From Actinomycetota bacterium (GTDB taxonomy: Bacteria > Actinomycetota > Coriobacteriia > Anaerosomatales > UBA912): 33,704 nt of DNA. Location of the stretch: contig JAMDCK010000036.1 of assembly GCA_023488435.1 (NCBI GenBank), forward strand, positions 1 to 33,704. The letters are read 5' to 3'. The notes beneath the pieces were generated by a model. It ran no database searches. It was not told the DNA's origin and saw nothing but the letters and a program-made list of their open reading frames with translations. Of the stretch, positions 15,653 to 23,711 are shown in pieces (the stretch's first letter is position 1; every line of letters begins with the position of its first letter). A program made the position numbers and the translations under genes.

Positions 15653-16414
15653 GTGGTTATCGGCGAAGGGAAGCGGAACTCCCCAGGAGAACGTCGTCCG
15701 CGAGATCGACAGGTCCTTCAGTCCTCCCCTGACGAAGCTTAGGACTGCGCTTTGCCGTAGTCGAGCCTGACCATGGCGTCCTCGTACTTTGCAGGAAGAC
15801 CCTCGGCGATTGCGCGCAGGGGCGTGTCCGCCGCGATCTCCTCGGCGGAAAGTGCCGGGACGCGACCATCGAAGTACTTACCGGTCATGTTGAACAGCCG
15901 AGAGCACAGGTTGCCCCAGTCGTTCGCGAGGTCGCCGTTGTACCGCTGGACCATCGATTCGAGCGAGATCGATCCGTCGGCACCGAACTGCACGTCGCGA
16001 AGGAAGTAGTAGCGATAAGCATCAACGCCGAAACGCTCTGCTAGTTCGGCGGGGCTCTGGACGTTACCCTTGGACTTGCTCATCTTCTCGCCCTTGGTCA
16101 GCAAGAAGCCGTGTGCAAAGACCGACTCGGGTAGTTCGACGCCTGCCGCCATGAGCATAGCGGGCCAGATGACGCAGTGGAACCGGATGATGTCCTTGCC
16201 CACGAAGTGCACCTGCGCGGGCCAATACCGCTCGAAGCGCTCGGCCAGCTTCGGGTCGTCGGAGCCATAGCCAACAGCCGTGATGTAGTTGAGCAGCGCG
16301 TCGATCCACACGTAGGTCACGTGGTTATCGGCGAAGGGAAGCGGAACTCCCCAGGAGAACGTCGTCCGCGAGATCGACAGGTCCTTCAGTCCTCCCCTGA
16401 CGAAGCTTAGGACT
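15079..16414. repeat. Perfect 668-bp tandem duplication inside metG
   Basis: Bases 15079-15746 are repeated at 15747-16414. The copies are directly adjacent and appear identical at every position in a base-by-base reading. The bases just outside do not match (15078 A versus 15746 T; 15747 G versus 16415 T), so there is no microhomology at the junction. The unit of 668 is 3 x 222 + 2, which shifts the frame. Each copy holds the KMSKS-loop region of metG. Confidence 0.97.
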
Positions 16415-16983
16415 TCGTTGCGACGGGTCTGTGGCTGGATGAAGTCAGGGTTGGCCTCGTAGTGGTCTAGGAGTCGCTGCTGGAACTCGGAGAGCTTGAA
16501 GAACCAGTTGTCCTCGCGGATGAACTCGACCTGCCTACCGCAGCTTGGGCAGGACCCTTCGGCGAGCTGATCCTCGGCCCAGAAGGTCTCGTCGGGGACG
16601 CAGTACCAGCCCTCGTAGGAGCCCTTGTACAGGAAGTCGCCGGCGTGCAGTGCGGTCCAGAACGCCTGGACCCCGGCCTTGTGCCGCTCCTCGGTGGTGC
16701 GGATGAAGTCGTCGTTCGTGATGCCGAGCAGCTCCCACGCCTCAACGAATCTGGGTGCGATCGCGTCGCACCACTCCTGCGGAGACATGCCGTTCTCCTC
16801 GGCGGTTTGGGCGACCTTCTGGCCGTGCTCGTCGAGGCCGGTGAGGAAGAAGACGTCGTGGCCGGTCATGCGCCTGTAGCGTGCGAGGGCGTCCGCTGCG
16901 ATGGTGGTGTAGGCGGTCCCGAGGTGCGGGACGGCGTTCACGTAGTAGATCGGTGTTGTGATGTAGAACGGTTTGCTGCTCAT
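15739..16983 (-). pseudogene. metG: Methionyl-tRNA synthetase, 5' part, truncated by frameshift
   Basis: Encodes MetRS residues 1-412 and then two aberrant residues and a stop (YGKAQS) created where the second repeat copy begins. The catalytic core is complete. It has the HIGH-equivalent PHLGTAY, LTGLDEHGQK, a single CPSC pair in the connective region, WVDALLNYITAVGYG-type sequence (WIDALLNYITAVGYG) and KMSKSKGN. It lacks almost all of the anticodon-binding domain, so the 414-residue product should not charge tRNA-Met normally. A TATAAT (17076..17071 on the minus strand) lies about 90 bases upstream without a clear -35. No second metG is seen in the window. As MetRS is essential, the disruption is either very recent, unstable, or not real. 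Confidence 0.9.
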
Positions 16984-17119
16984 GCTTGTTGTGGCTCCAG
17001 TGCTCCGGTTACAGGCCGCTTCATTCCCGCACCCGAAAACGATATCGTGTCTTTGCAGGACTTATAGGGTATTATAAGCGAGTCTAACTTATTGCACCTC
17101 CGCTCGGAGAGGGCGGTTT

Positions 17120-17977
17120 TCATGGAGGCGTGACCCCACGGTCAGCGCCTCCATGTGCTATTCGGTAGACTTCATTACGCGGAAGGCCAGTCTCCCTGGC
17201 TACTAGCCGGATCGCATCCGAGCGCGTCGCCCCCGCCGAGACCAGCGCATCCAGCGCCTCGCGCACAGCTACTTCATCGACAGTCCGAGGCGCATTCCGG
17301 TCGGGTGGCCCTATCACGATGGCCACCTCGCCCTTCAGGTCTCTTGCCGAGAGGACCTCGGCGACCTCCCCTGAGACGCCCCTGATGACCTCCTGGTGGA
17401 TCTTGGTGAGCTCTCTGGTCACTGCGACGAACCGCGTAGGCATGACTGCGGACACGTCGGCGAGGGAAGCCGCCGTCCGACGTGGAGACTCGAAGAACAC
17501 GAGGGTGGCGGCGAGCTCGCCCAGCGACTCCAGCAATCTCCTGCGCTCGCCCGATTTCCTCGGCAGGAATCCGCCGAAGTAGAAGGGCATCGTGGGAGCA
17601 CCGCTGATCACGAGCGCGGTCAACACGCTGCTCGCGCCGGGGAGCACGTCGACCTCGACTCCGGCCTCGATGGCCGCGGCCACGAGCTCCTCGCCGGGGT
17701 CGGAGAGGCCCGGGGTCCCCGCGTCGGACACGAGTGCGACGACCTCGCCTCCGAGCATCCGCGCGACAAGCTGCCCAGCGCGGCTCGCTGCGGTGTGGGC
17801 GTCGTAGCGCACCACGGGAGTCGCGATATCGTACCTGCCGAGAAGCCGCGAGGTAACCCGGGTGTCCTCGGCGGCTATCACGTCGGCCTCGCGCAACGCG
17901 TCGAGCACTCGCAGGGTCACATCGCCGAGGTTGCCGATCGGCGTAGCGCAGACGAGCAGTCGCCCCGAGTCAGTCAT
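17120..17977 (-). CDS. rsmI: 16S rRNA (cytidine1402-2'-O)-methyltransferase
   Basis: SAM-dependent methyltransferase acting on C1402 of 16S rRNA near the P-site. The 285 residues begin with a short polar tail followed by LLVCATPIGNLGDVTLRVLDALREADVIAAEDTR, the family hallmark (residues about 7-40). LVSDAGTPGLSDPG, GAPTMPFYFGGFLPRKSG and FFESPRR follow, and the C-terminal helical part includes LPRNEVYRIAH. It overlaps the upstream membrane-protein gene by eight bases and precedes metG, as in Bacillus (yabC-metS region) and mycobacteria. Confidence 0.96.
   Translation of the reverse strand: MTDSGRLLVCATPIGNLGDVTLRVLDALREADVIAAEDTRVTSRLLGRYDIATPVVRYDAHTAASRAGQLVARMLGGEVVALVSDAGTPGLSDPGEELVAAAIEAGVEVDVLPGASSVLTALVISGAPTMPFYFGGFLPRKSGERRRLLESLGELAATLVFFESPRRTAASLADVSAVMPTRFVAVTRELTKIHQEVIRGVSGEVAEVLSARDLKGEVAIVIGPPDRNAPRTVDEVAVREALDALVSAGATRSDAIRLVARETGLPRNEVYRIAHGGADRGVTPP
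17121..17155 (-). terminator. Long hairpin at the rsmI 3' end, without a U-tract
   Basis: CATGGAGGCG (17121-17130) pairs with CGCCTCCATG (17146-17155), and TGACC (17131-17135) with GGTCA (17140-17144). This gives 15 base pairs with one bulged base and a 4-base loop. It covers the last codons of rsmI. Downstream on the minus strand the sequence is AAAACCGCCC, so it is not a classical intrinsic terminator; a U-less terminator or 3'-end protector for rsmI is possible. Confidence 0.45.
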
Positions 17978-18983
17978 TCTTGTCGTACGGCGCGATCACG
18001 TATTGCGGTGGAGGCGCTATTTGCGCAGCGTCTTCTCCGGGCACTGCGACCGGCGCCACCGGCATCGGGGGGTCGATGATCCCTTGCGGTGCAGCGGCTG
18101 CGGACTCATCGTCGCGCAGGCGGCGGTAGAAGAGCGTCCAGGCGGCCGAGTGGAAGGTCCACCAAATCATCATGTACAAGGATGCCAGCAGGAATTCGAC
18201 GAATCCAAGCGGGATTTGAAGCAACGGTTCGATCTCAGCGACAATCACATCGAAAACGCCGAACGCGAAGGTGGGGATGGCTAGTGCGATGGACCCGACG
18301 ATGGCGACTGCGAAAAGCAGGAACCACATCGAGATGACTTCTTTGAATCGGTGACGGCTGTCCGAGAAAGCGGCTCCAAGAGACTGAAACACCGGGCGTC
18401 CACTCAGGAGGGCATGCCTGAGTCCGAGCGAAACGAGCAAATCCGACAAGATGCCTGCCACAAACGCTATCGGCAGTCCTATCACAAGTACCCCGCAGAA
18501 CATCAAGAGACCCGCTCCGGCCTCCTCCAGTCCGGCTTCCGGCATGGCCAACAGCGGAACCGCAGCCAGCCCCACGATGATCCCCCCGACGATGATCCCG
18601 GGCGCCCATCCCAGCAGACACACAAAGAGTATGCGGAACCAATTCCGGAATCCTGCCGCCCATCCACCCCGGATGGATACGGCTGTACCCGTTGCCGCAT
18701 CATCGGTCATGCGGACGACTCCGCCATAGGCCGCAACGGAAACTATCTTCAGTATCAAGAGTGCCATCAGGCCGAAAACGACAAGAATGGCGATCAGAGC
18801 GATGTCTTCCCGAAGGTTGGCAAGTGCGGCACCGGGGTCGAAGACGACTTCGTCCACGTTTTCCTGAGGGATCATACGGCTGAGGTAGAAGACCCCACCG
18901 GTTGCGAAGAAACTGAGGGCCCATATCCCCTTGTGCTTCCATGCGATCTGCCATGCCTGCTTCAGCAGTGGTGTGTACTCCAT
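17970..18983 (-). CDS. Uncharacterised polytopic membrane protein
   Basis: A 337-residue integral membrane protein with about six hydrophobic segments (roughly 18-36, 60-88, 117-146, 157-182, 217-245 and 258-286) and a cytoplasmic-looking C-terminal tail rich in Pro, Ala and Val (about 290-337). Stretches such as LLKQAWQIAWKHKGIWALSFF and a GGVVRMT turn resemble the general DUF4013/DUF7544-like class of small-molecule or envelope membrane proteins. I cannot name a family with confidence, and no catalytic motif is seen. It overlaps rsmI by eight bases and lies 40 bases after the DUF362 gene, so it belongs to the minus-strand run. GGAAGG stands before the ATG. Confidence 0.75.
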   Translation of the reverse strand: MEYTPLLKQAWQIAWKHKGIWALSFFATGGVFYLSRMIPQENVDEVVFDPGAALANLREDIALIAILVVFGLMALLILKIVSVAAYGGVVRMTDDAATGTAVSIRGGWAAGFRNWFRILFVCLLGWAPGIIVGGIIVGLAAVPLLAMPEAGLEEAGAGLLMFCGVLVIGLPIAFVAGILSDLLVSLGLRHALLSGRPVFQSLGAAFSDSRHRFKEVISMWFLLFAVAIVGSIALAIPTFAFGVFDVIVAEIEPLLQIPLGFVEFLLASLYMMIWWTFHSAAWTLFYRRLRDDESAAAAPQGIIDPPMPVAPVAVPGEDAAQIAPPPQYVIAPYDKND

Positions 18984-19023
18984 CGAGTCATCCTTCCGGT
19001 GGAAGCGCCGCCTCGGCAGTGCC

Positions 19024-20139
19024 TCAAGCGATTGTGATCAGGTCGTATTTCCTCGTGCCGAGACCAGTCGTCTCAGCATAGGCCATCGAGATTCCACCAT
19101 CAATGCCGGAAACCGATGCGAATTTGTCGACTCCTTCGGCCAATCCCTCACCGCGGGTGCCGTCCAGTCCCCTGGCGCCAGTGACCAGGTCGTAGGCCGC
19201 CTGATCGATGGCCACGATGTCAGTGGACGCCAGGACACCGATATCCTGCACGATGCTCGCATCCGAGAAGTGCCAGCAATCGCAATCCGGGGTCACGCTC
19301 ATCACGAAGGAAAGGTAGATGACCTTGTCCTCCTTGCCGGACAGCGCACCCGCAACATGTTCGACTATCTTCTCCTGGATAGCGGCGGGCTCGGTCTTCC
19401 ACTGGATGGCGATGGCCCCAAAAGGACACGCCGCCACACACTCGCCGCATCCATAGCAAGTGGCAAGATCAATCGCGACCTTGGAGACCGGATCGACCGT
19501 GATCGCATCGACCGGACACCACTTCGCGCACCTTCGGCAGGCAGTACACTTGTCCAGATCCGGCGCAGGCGTGAAGTCGGCGTGCATCCGCTGCTTCGCG
19601 CTGCGTGACCCCAGTCCCATGCCAACGTTCTTGATCGCCCCGCCGAAGCCTGTGGCCTCGTGTCCTTTGACGTGTGTCACGACAACCATCGCATCGGCGT
19701 GGACCGCTGCCGAGCCGATCTTGACGCTATCGAAATGCTTGAATCCTTCGATTGGCACCTCGCACGCTTCGCGCCCGTCGAGTCCATCGGCGATGACGAC
19801 CGGTGCCTCGACAGTGGCATAGCTGAACCCGTTGCGAAGCGCGCAGACGATGTGCTCCACCGCATTGAAGCGCTGGCCTCTGTAAAGCGTGTTGGCGTCG
19901 GTCAGGAACGGCTTGCCCCCGGCATCTTTGACCCGGGTCACCACTTCTCGCACGAACACCGGACTCACGAAGCCGGTGTTGCCCTGCTCGCCGAAGTGCA
20001 GCTTGACTGCAACAAGGTCTTTATCGGCAATCACTTCGCCCAGACCGGCCGAGACCAACAGCTCGCCTGCTCGCGTCACCAACGATCGCTTGCTTGTCGT
20101 TCTGACCGGGGCGAACCATACCTTCGCCGCCGCGCTCAT
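19024..20139 (-). CDS. DUF362 protein with two [4Fe-4S] ferredoxin motifs
   Basis: A 371-residue protein of the DUF362 family, whose function is not established. The N-terminal DUF362 part (about 5-185) has VKLHFGEQGNTGFVSP, DANTLYRG and HVKGHEATGFGGAIKNVGMG. Two classical cluster-binding motifs follow: C198/C201/C204/C208 and C228/C231/C234/C238. The C-terminal part has an extra CDC cysteine pair (in TPDCDCWHFSD) seen in some relatives. Such proteins occur mainly in anaerobes and are presumed to move electrons or bind a cofactor. The ATG overlaps the ROK kinase stop as ATGA, so translation is coupled to that gene. Confidence 0.9.
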   Translation of the reverse strand: MSAAAKVWFAPVRTTSKRSLVTRAGELLVSAGLGEVIADKDLVAVKLHFGEQGNTGFVSPVFVREVVTRVKDAGGKPFLTDANTLYRGQRFNAVEHIVCALRNGFSYATVEAPVVIADGLDGREACEVPIEGFKHFDSVKIGSAAVHADAMVVVTHVKGHEATGFGGAIKNVGMGLGSRSAKQRMHADFTPAPDLDKCTACRRCAKWCPVDAITVDPVSKVAIDLATCYGCGECVAACPFGAIAIQWKTEPAAIQEKIVEHVAGALSGKEDKVIYLSFVMSVTPDCDCWHFSDASIVQDIGVLASTDIVAIDQAAYDLVTGARGLDGTRGEGLAEGVDKFASVSGIDGGISMAYAETTGLGTRKYDLITIA

Positions 20140-21110
20140 CGATTCAGACCTTCCTTGCTGTCGCTCTCCTCGAACGCCAAGGCCGCAGCGCCGAGAACCC
20201 CGGCGTCATTGCCTAGCTCAGCAGGCACCACGCGAACGTCTCGGCGTCCCGCAAGTGCTTCGGCGCCGATCACCTCGGCGGCCCGGTCGATCATGAAGGG
20301 GCATGCTTCACCGATGCCGCCTCCGACCACGATCCTCTGCGGGTTCAGGAGGTTGACGATCCCGACGAGCGTCTTGCCCAGAACGACTCCTGCTTCCATC
20401 AGGATCTCCGTGGCTGCTTCATCGCCCGCGAAGGACGCTTTGATCACGTCTTCGGCGGTGATGACATTGACGTCGCCGCCTGCCATCTCGAGGATTGAAC
20501 GTCCACGATGGGTAGAGGCGACATCCCGGCCCTTCGCGGCGATCGCTGGTCTTCCCAGGTAGCTCTCCACGTGGCCGTTTCCACCGCATGGGCATGGCGG
20601 GCCATCGAGCTGCACCACCATGTGCCCGATCTCCCCGCCCAGTCCTCGGAATCCGCGATAAGGATCGCCGCCGATGAACATTCCGCCGCCGACGCCCGTC
20701 CCCAACGTGATCATCGCAAAGTGCCGTACCCCTTTTGCGGCCCCGTACTTGGATTCTCCGAAGGCAGCCATATTCCCGTCGTTGTCCATCGTCACGTGGT
20801 GTCTCAATCTGGACATCACAAGGGATCTGACATCAACGCCAGCCAGCGGCAGGTTGGTGCAGAACTCAACGCTCTGCCGAGCGAAATCTATCTGAGCCGG
20901 AAGACCGATCCCGATGCCTACGATCTCGCCCTGTTTGACCACATCGGAGACCTCAGCGACCATGTCGATGACCTCGTCGACTATCGCAAAAGGCCCACCT
21001 TTGGGCGTGAGCGACTTGGCGTCCTTTATGATCCGACCCTTGCGTTCAACGAGACCCACCGCGATGCGGGTGCCGCCTACGTCGACGCCGATTGCATAAG
21101 ATGAGCGCAA
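20136..21110 (-). CDS. ROK family sugar kinase (glucokinase-like)
   Basis: Predicted ATP-dependent sugar kinase of 324 residues, probably acting on glucose. AIGVDVGGTRIAVGLV (6-21) is the phosphate-1 motif, MDNDGN (108-113) holds the catalytic Asp (D111), TLGTGVGGGMFIGG the phosphate-2 motif, and GGEIGH (158-163) the substrate/zinc His motif. The zinc loop reads C173-P-C175-G-G-N-G-H180-V-E; the third Cys of the usual CxCGxxGCxE is His. The start is TTG 21110, chosen because AAGGAGG ends a few bases before it. Coupled by ATGA to the downstream DUF362 gene. A ROK transcriptional repressor is excluded by the lack of an N-terminal helix-turn-helix. Confidence 0.9.
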   Translation of the reverse strand: MRSSYAIGVDVGGTRIAVGLVERKGRIIKDAKSLTPKGGPFAIVDEVIDMVAEVSDVVKQGEIVGIGIGLPAQIDFARQSVEFCTNLPLAGVDVRSLVMSRLRHHVTMDNDGNMAAFGESKYGAAKGVRHFAMITLGTGVGGGMFIGGDPYRGFRGLGGEIGHMVVQLDGPPCPCGGNGHVESYLGRPAIAAKGRDVASTHRGRSILEMAGGDVNVITAEDVIKASFAGDEAATEILMEAGVVLGKTLVGIVNLLNPQRIVVGGGIGEACPFMIDRAAEVIGAEALAGRRDVRVVPAELGNDAGVLGAAALAFEESDSKEGLNR

Positions 21111-21172
21111 TTTACCCTCCTTGGGTCCTTAGCCACGAACTTGCTGCCCGCACGCTCACAGCAATACACAAA

Positions 21173-21694
21173 TCAGTAGTCCCAACGGATACCCCTCTGC
21201 TTGATGATTCCCATATCGAACATCTTTGTCATCATCTCGTCCTCAGTGACGCCGAACAATCCCGACAGATACCGATGGTCGTTGAACCACTTCTGCGCCT
21301 GGTCCAACACCAAGTACGCTGGGGTGATGAGCTCGTCGGCAACAATGTCGGCGTCTGCATGATCGACCCCGGCCTGTCTCGGATACGTGCTTGTCGGGTC
21401 TGCCAACAGGATCACCATGTGGGCGACCAGATGAGCAAGTGCCTTCCTGCGGGAATACTCGTCCTTGCTGGAATTCAAGAGGATCACGGGCAAGCCGTCT
21501 TCATTGACCGTGGCTCCGCCGAAGAAATATGGCATCTCCACGTGTCTCACCGGTATACCGTACGCTTCAGCTAGCCGCTCCATGGGCACAGGGGGCTCCT
21601 CTACTCCGGCTTGCTTCAGGGCAGCCTCGGCGATGCTTCGGTAATATGAATCGGTGCGAAGTGGCACGACATCTCTTTCTGTTATTGGAAACAA
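21173..21694 (-). CDS. ImmA/IrrE-like protein with degenerate HExxH (HLVAH)
   Basis: A protein of up to 173 residues with the layout of the ImmA/IrrE N-terminal metallopeptidase-like domain. It has an AYGIPVRHVEMP beta-region, ILLNSSKDEYSRRKALAHLVAHMVIL, and a downstream ADADIVADELITP segment matching the usual 'eAnrFAaelLmP' helix. The catalytic motif, normally HExxH, is H88-L-V-A-H92: both metal histidines remain but the general-base Glu is Leu. It is therefore probably an inactive binding or sensor version. No DNA-binding domain is fused. The start is uncertain: TTG 21694 has no ribosome-binding site, while GTG 21667 has a weak AGAAAGAG and would give 164 residues. It is divergent from the HEAT/HD-GYP operon across a short AT-rich gap. 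Confidence 0.7.
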   Translation of the reverse strand: MFPITERDVVPLRTDSYYRSIAEAALKQAGVEEPPVPMERLAEAYGIPVRHVEMPYFFGGATVNEDGLPVILLNSSKDEYSRRKALAHLVAHMVILLADPTSTYPRQAGVDHADADIVADELITPAYLVLDQAQKWFNDHRYLSGLFGVTEDEMMTKMFDMGIIKQRGIRWDY

Positions 21695-21755
21695 TCATAT
21701 ATATCGGCAACCATTTAAGAAATGTTTCGTCCGTTTACATAATGTCCCGCACGGA

Positions 21756-23711
21756 ATGAGTCGATATCTGCCTTACGGGTCGAGTATCGGCGAAGGAGAT
21801 GAGTTGGACCACGAGGGTAACAGTCTGGCGGAAGAGCTGCTTCGTCTTGTGGCGGTAGCGTCCACAGCAGCGCGACTCTATCCGGCGACCAGTCCGATTC
21901 CGGAAGAGTCCTTGGAGAAGCTGGTCCGGCGATCCAACGAGATCACCAACTCCCTTGGCGGGCTCAGATTCACAATCGACCCCAACGGCTTCGCATTGGG
22001 CGACAAGCCCATGTCGCCGGGACAGACCCAGATCACCTGGCTCGCAGAGACCCTCCACTCCATGCAAGGCGGCCAGCTGGTCATAGCTCCAGGAATCACC
22101 CCCGAGGAGGCCAGATCGTTCATCCACATCGTGAACTCCGATCCCGCATCCGTACGCCAGCGCAGTATCCGCTCACTGCTGACAGGGGCCGGAGTGACCC
22201 ATCTGGCAGTCATCGAGGTGTCGCTGCGCGCCTCGACAGAGGACGGGCTGCTCGGCGTGGACATCATCAATGCGCCCCTGGAAGAGATCGGCACCGAATT
22301 GACCAATGCGGTCACCACTTGGCAACAATCCGCCGAGGAGGGAGCTGGCAGCGATGACTTGTTCACGGTCATGGACCGGATGGAGGAGGCCACCCGCGGA
22401 CTGGCCGCCTCGAGGATCGTCCAAGCCCTCATGATGCTCGACGAGCCCACTAGACTGAACCTGCTTGAGATGTCGCTGAAAACCGACACGGCCGGACAGC
22501 GGATGAGTGGCATGTTCGACGTCATCTCCCGCATGAACCCATCCGCGTTGGCCCGGCTACTCAAGATGACCGCCCAGAAGATGTCCATCGAGCCGGATCG
22601 CCTCGCCCAAGCACTCGAGCTGCCAGCCTCGGTCTTCGAGTCGATCTCGCTATTGTTGTCCCTGCCAAGCCAGTCGGAGAGCGCTGAGATGGCACCCGAT
22701 GCTCCTGACGTTGAGATGATTGCCCTGGAGTTGGCGATGGATGACGCTGGAGACCTTGGTCACCAGCTATCCAAAGCTTCGCCGGTTTTCGCCGCAGGAA
22801 AGGCCCTGCACACCAACGTCACCCTCTCCGCCAAGAGGCCGGATGCGGATTCCATCAAGGCTATCGGGGAATCCTTGGTGCCTGCGATTAGCGCAGGCGC
22901 CTTCAGCGCAGTGATGGGAGCCCTGAACCGCCTTGACGAACTGCAGTCCACGCCGGCGCTTGCACTGGATATCGAGCAAGCCCGCGCTAGGATACAAGAT
23001 GTCCAGGTTCTGCTAGAGGCGTGCAGGTCGGCTTCCACCGATGCCGAAGCGGCGATGGCGGGCGACATCCTCAGGACCGCGGGCTCCACGGGTGCCGACG
23101 CCCTGCTGCTCTTCCTTGCCGAAGCCGATCAGGAACGTCGTTCCCTTTTCCGCCCAGTACTGCGGGGGATGGTCGATCAACTGCTGACCTCTGCTGGAAG
23201 AATGATCCGCACAGAGGATTCCTCGGGGGCGATAAGTATACTGAAGGCACTGGCGTTCATTGCGGACAAGAGGGCGGTCCCTGTGATCGTACAGGCATTG
23301 GAGAACCTTGACGCAGCTGTCCGCAGAAGGGCGGTGACGACACTTGCCGATATAGCCCATAGTGAGAGTCGAACTGCGCTGTCCGGCGCGGTAGCCCACT
23401 GGGATCCCGAGACACAGCGTTTTGCGATTAAGGAGATCGCAAGGGTGGGGGCGACAGAGGCCATTCCTGCATTGGTCAGAATCCTGGAAGACATTAACAT
23501 ATTCGACAGGAACCACGAGCTGAGGAAAGCGATCGTCAGGTGCCTAGGGCGCCTGGATTCGCCGATAGCCAGGCGCTCGCTTGAAAAACTGGCGAGCAGA
23601 CGATTCATCTTAGGCAGACAGGGCAAGGAGTTGCGATTCCTTGCGCGGCAAGCACTCGTGGAGTCTCCACAATCTGTACAGCCGATCGACATGGGAGCGG
23701 AAAAATCATGA
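21756..23711 (+). CDS. HEAT-repeat protein sharing its N-terminal domain with the adjacent HD-GYP protein
   Basis: A 651-residue cytoplasmic protein with no signal peptide. Residues about 25-157 form an alpha/beta domain that aligns with residues 40-172 of the next gene product: ELLRLVAVASTAARLYP aligns with ELVRALAVAHTNSQLYP, and LLTGAGVTHLAVIEV with LLESQGATGVTVAET. A helical middle region (about 180-480) follows. HEAT-type repeats lie at about 500-635 (for example AVPVIVQALENLDAAVRRRAV and EAIPALVRILED). HEAT arrays bind proteins. The ATG at 21756 lacks a clear ribosome-binding site; CATAAT (21738-21743) is a weak -10 candidate. Its stop overlaps the next start as ATGA, so the two products are made together and may form a complex. 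Function unknown. Confidence 0.85.
   Translation: MSRYLPYGSSIGEGDELDHEGNSLAEELLRLVAVASTAARLYPATSPIPEESLEKLVRRSNEITNSLGGLRFTIDPNGFALGDKPMSPGQTQITWLAETLHSMQGGQLVIAPGITPEEARSFIHIVNSDPASVRQRSIRSLLTGAGVTHLAVIEVSLRASTEDGLLGVDIINAPLEEIGTELTNAVTTWQQSAEEGAGSDDLFTVMDRMEEATRGLAASRIVQALMMLDEPTRLNLLEMSLKTDTAGQRMSGMFDVISRMNPSALARLLKMTAQKMSIEPDRLAQALELPASVFESISLLLSLPSQSESAEMAPDAPDVEMIALELAMDDAGDLGHQLSKASPVFAAGKALHTNVTLSAKRPDADSIKAIGESLVPAISAGAFSAVMGALNRLDELQSTPALALDIEQARARIQDVQVLLEACRSASTDAEAAMAGDILRTAGSTGADALLLFLAEADQERRSLFRPVLRGMVDQLLTSAGRMIRTEDSSGAISILKALAFIADKRAVPVIVQALENLDAAVRRRAVTTLADIAHSESRTALSGAVAHWDPETQRFAIKEIARVGATEAIPALVRILEDINIFDRNHELRKAIVRCLGRLDSPIARRSLEKLASRRFILGRQGKELRFLARQALVESPQSVQPIDMGAEKS

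Noticed and set aside
15657-15869. Short open frames across the repeat junction and identical shadow frames in both copies of the metG duplication
   Set aside because: They are by-products of the duplicated metG sequence read in other frames, with no ribosome-binding sites and no known family.
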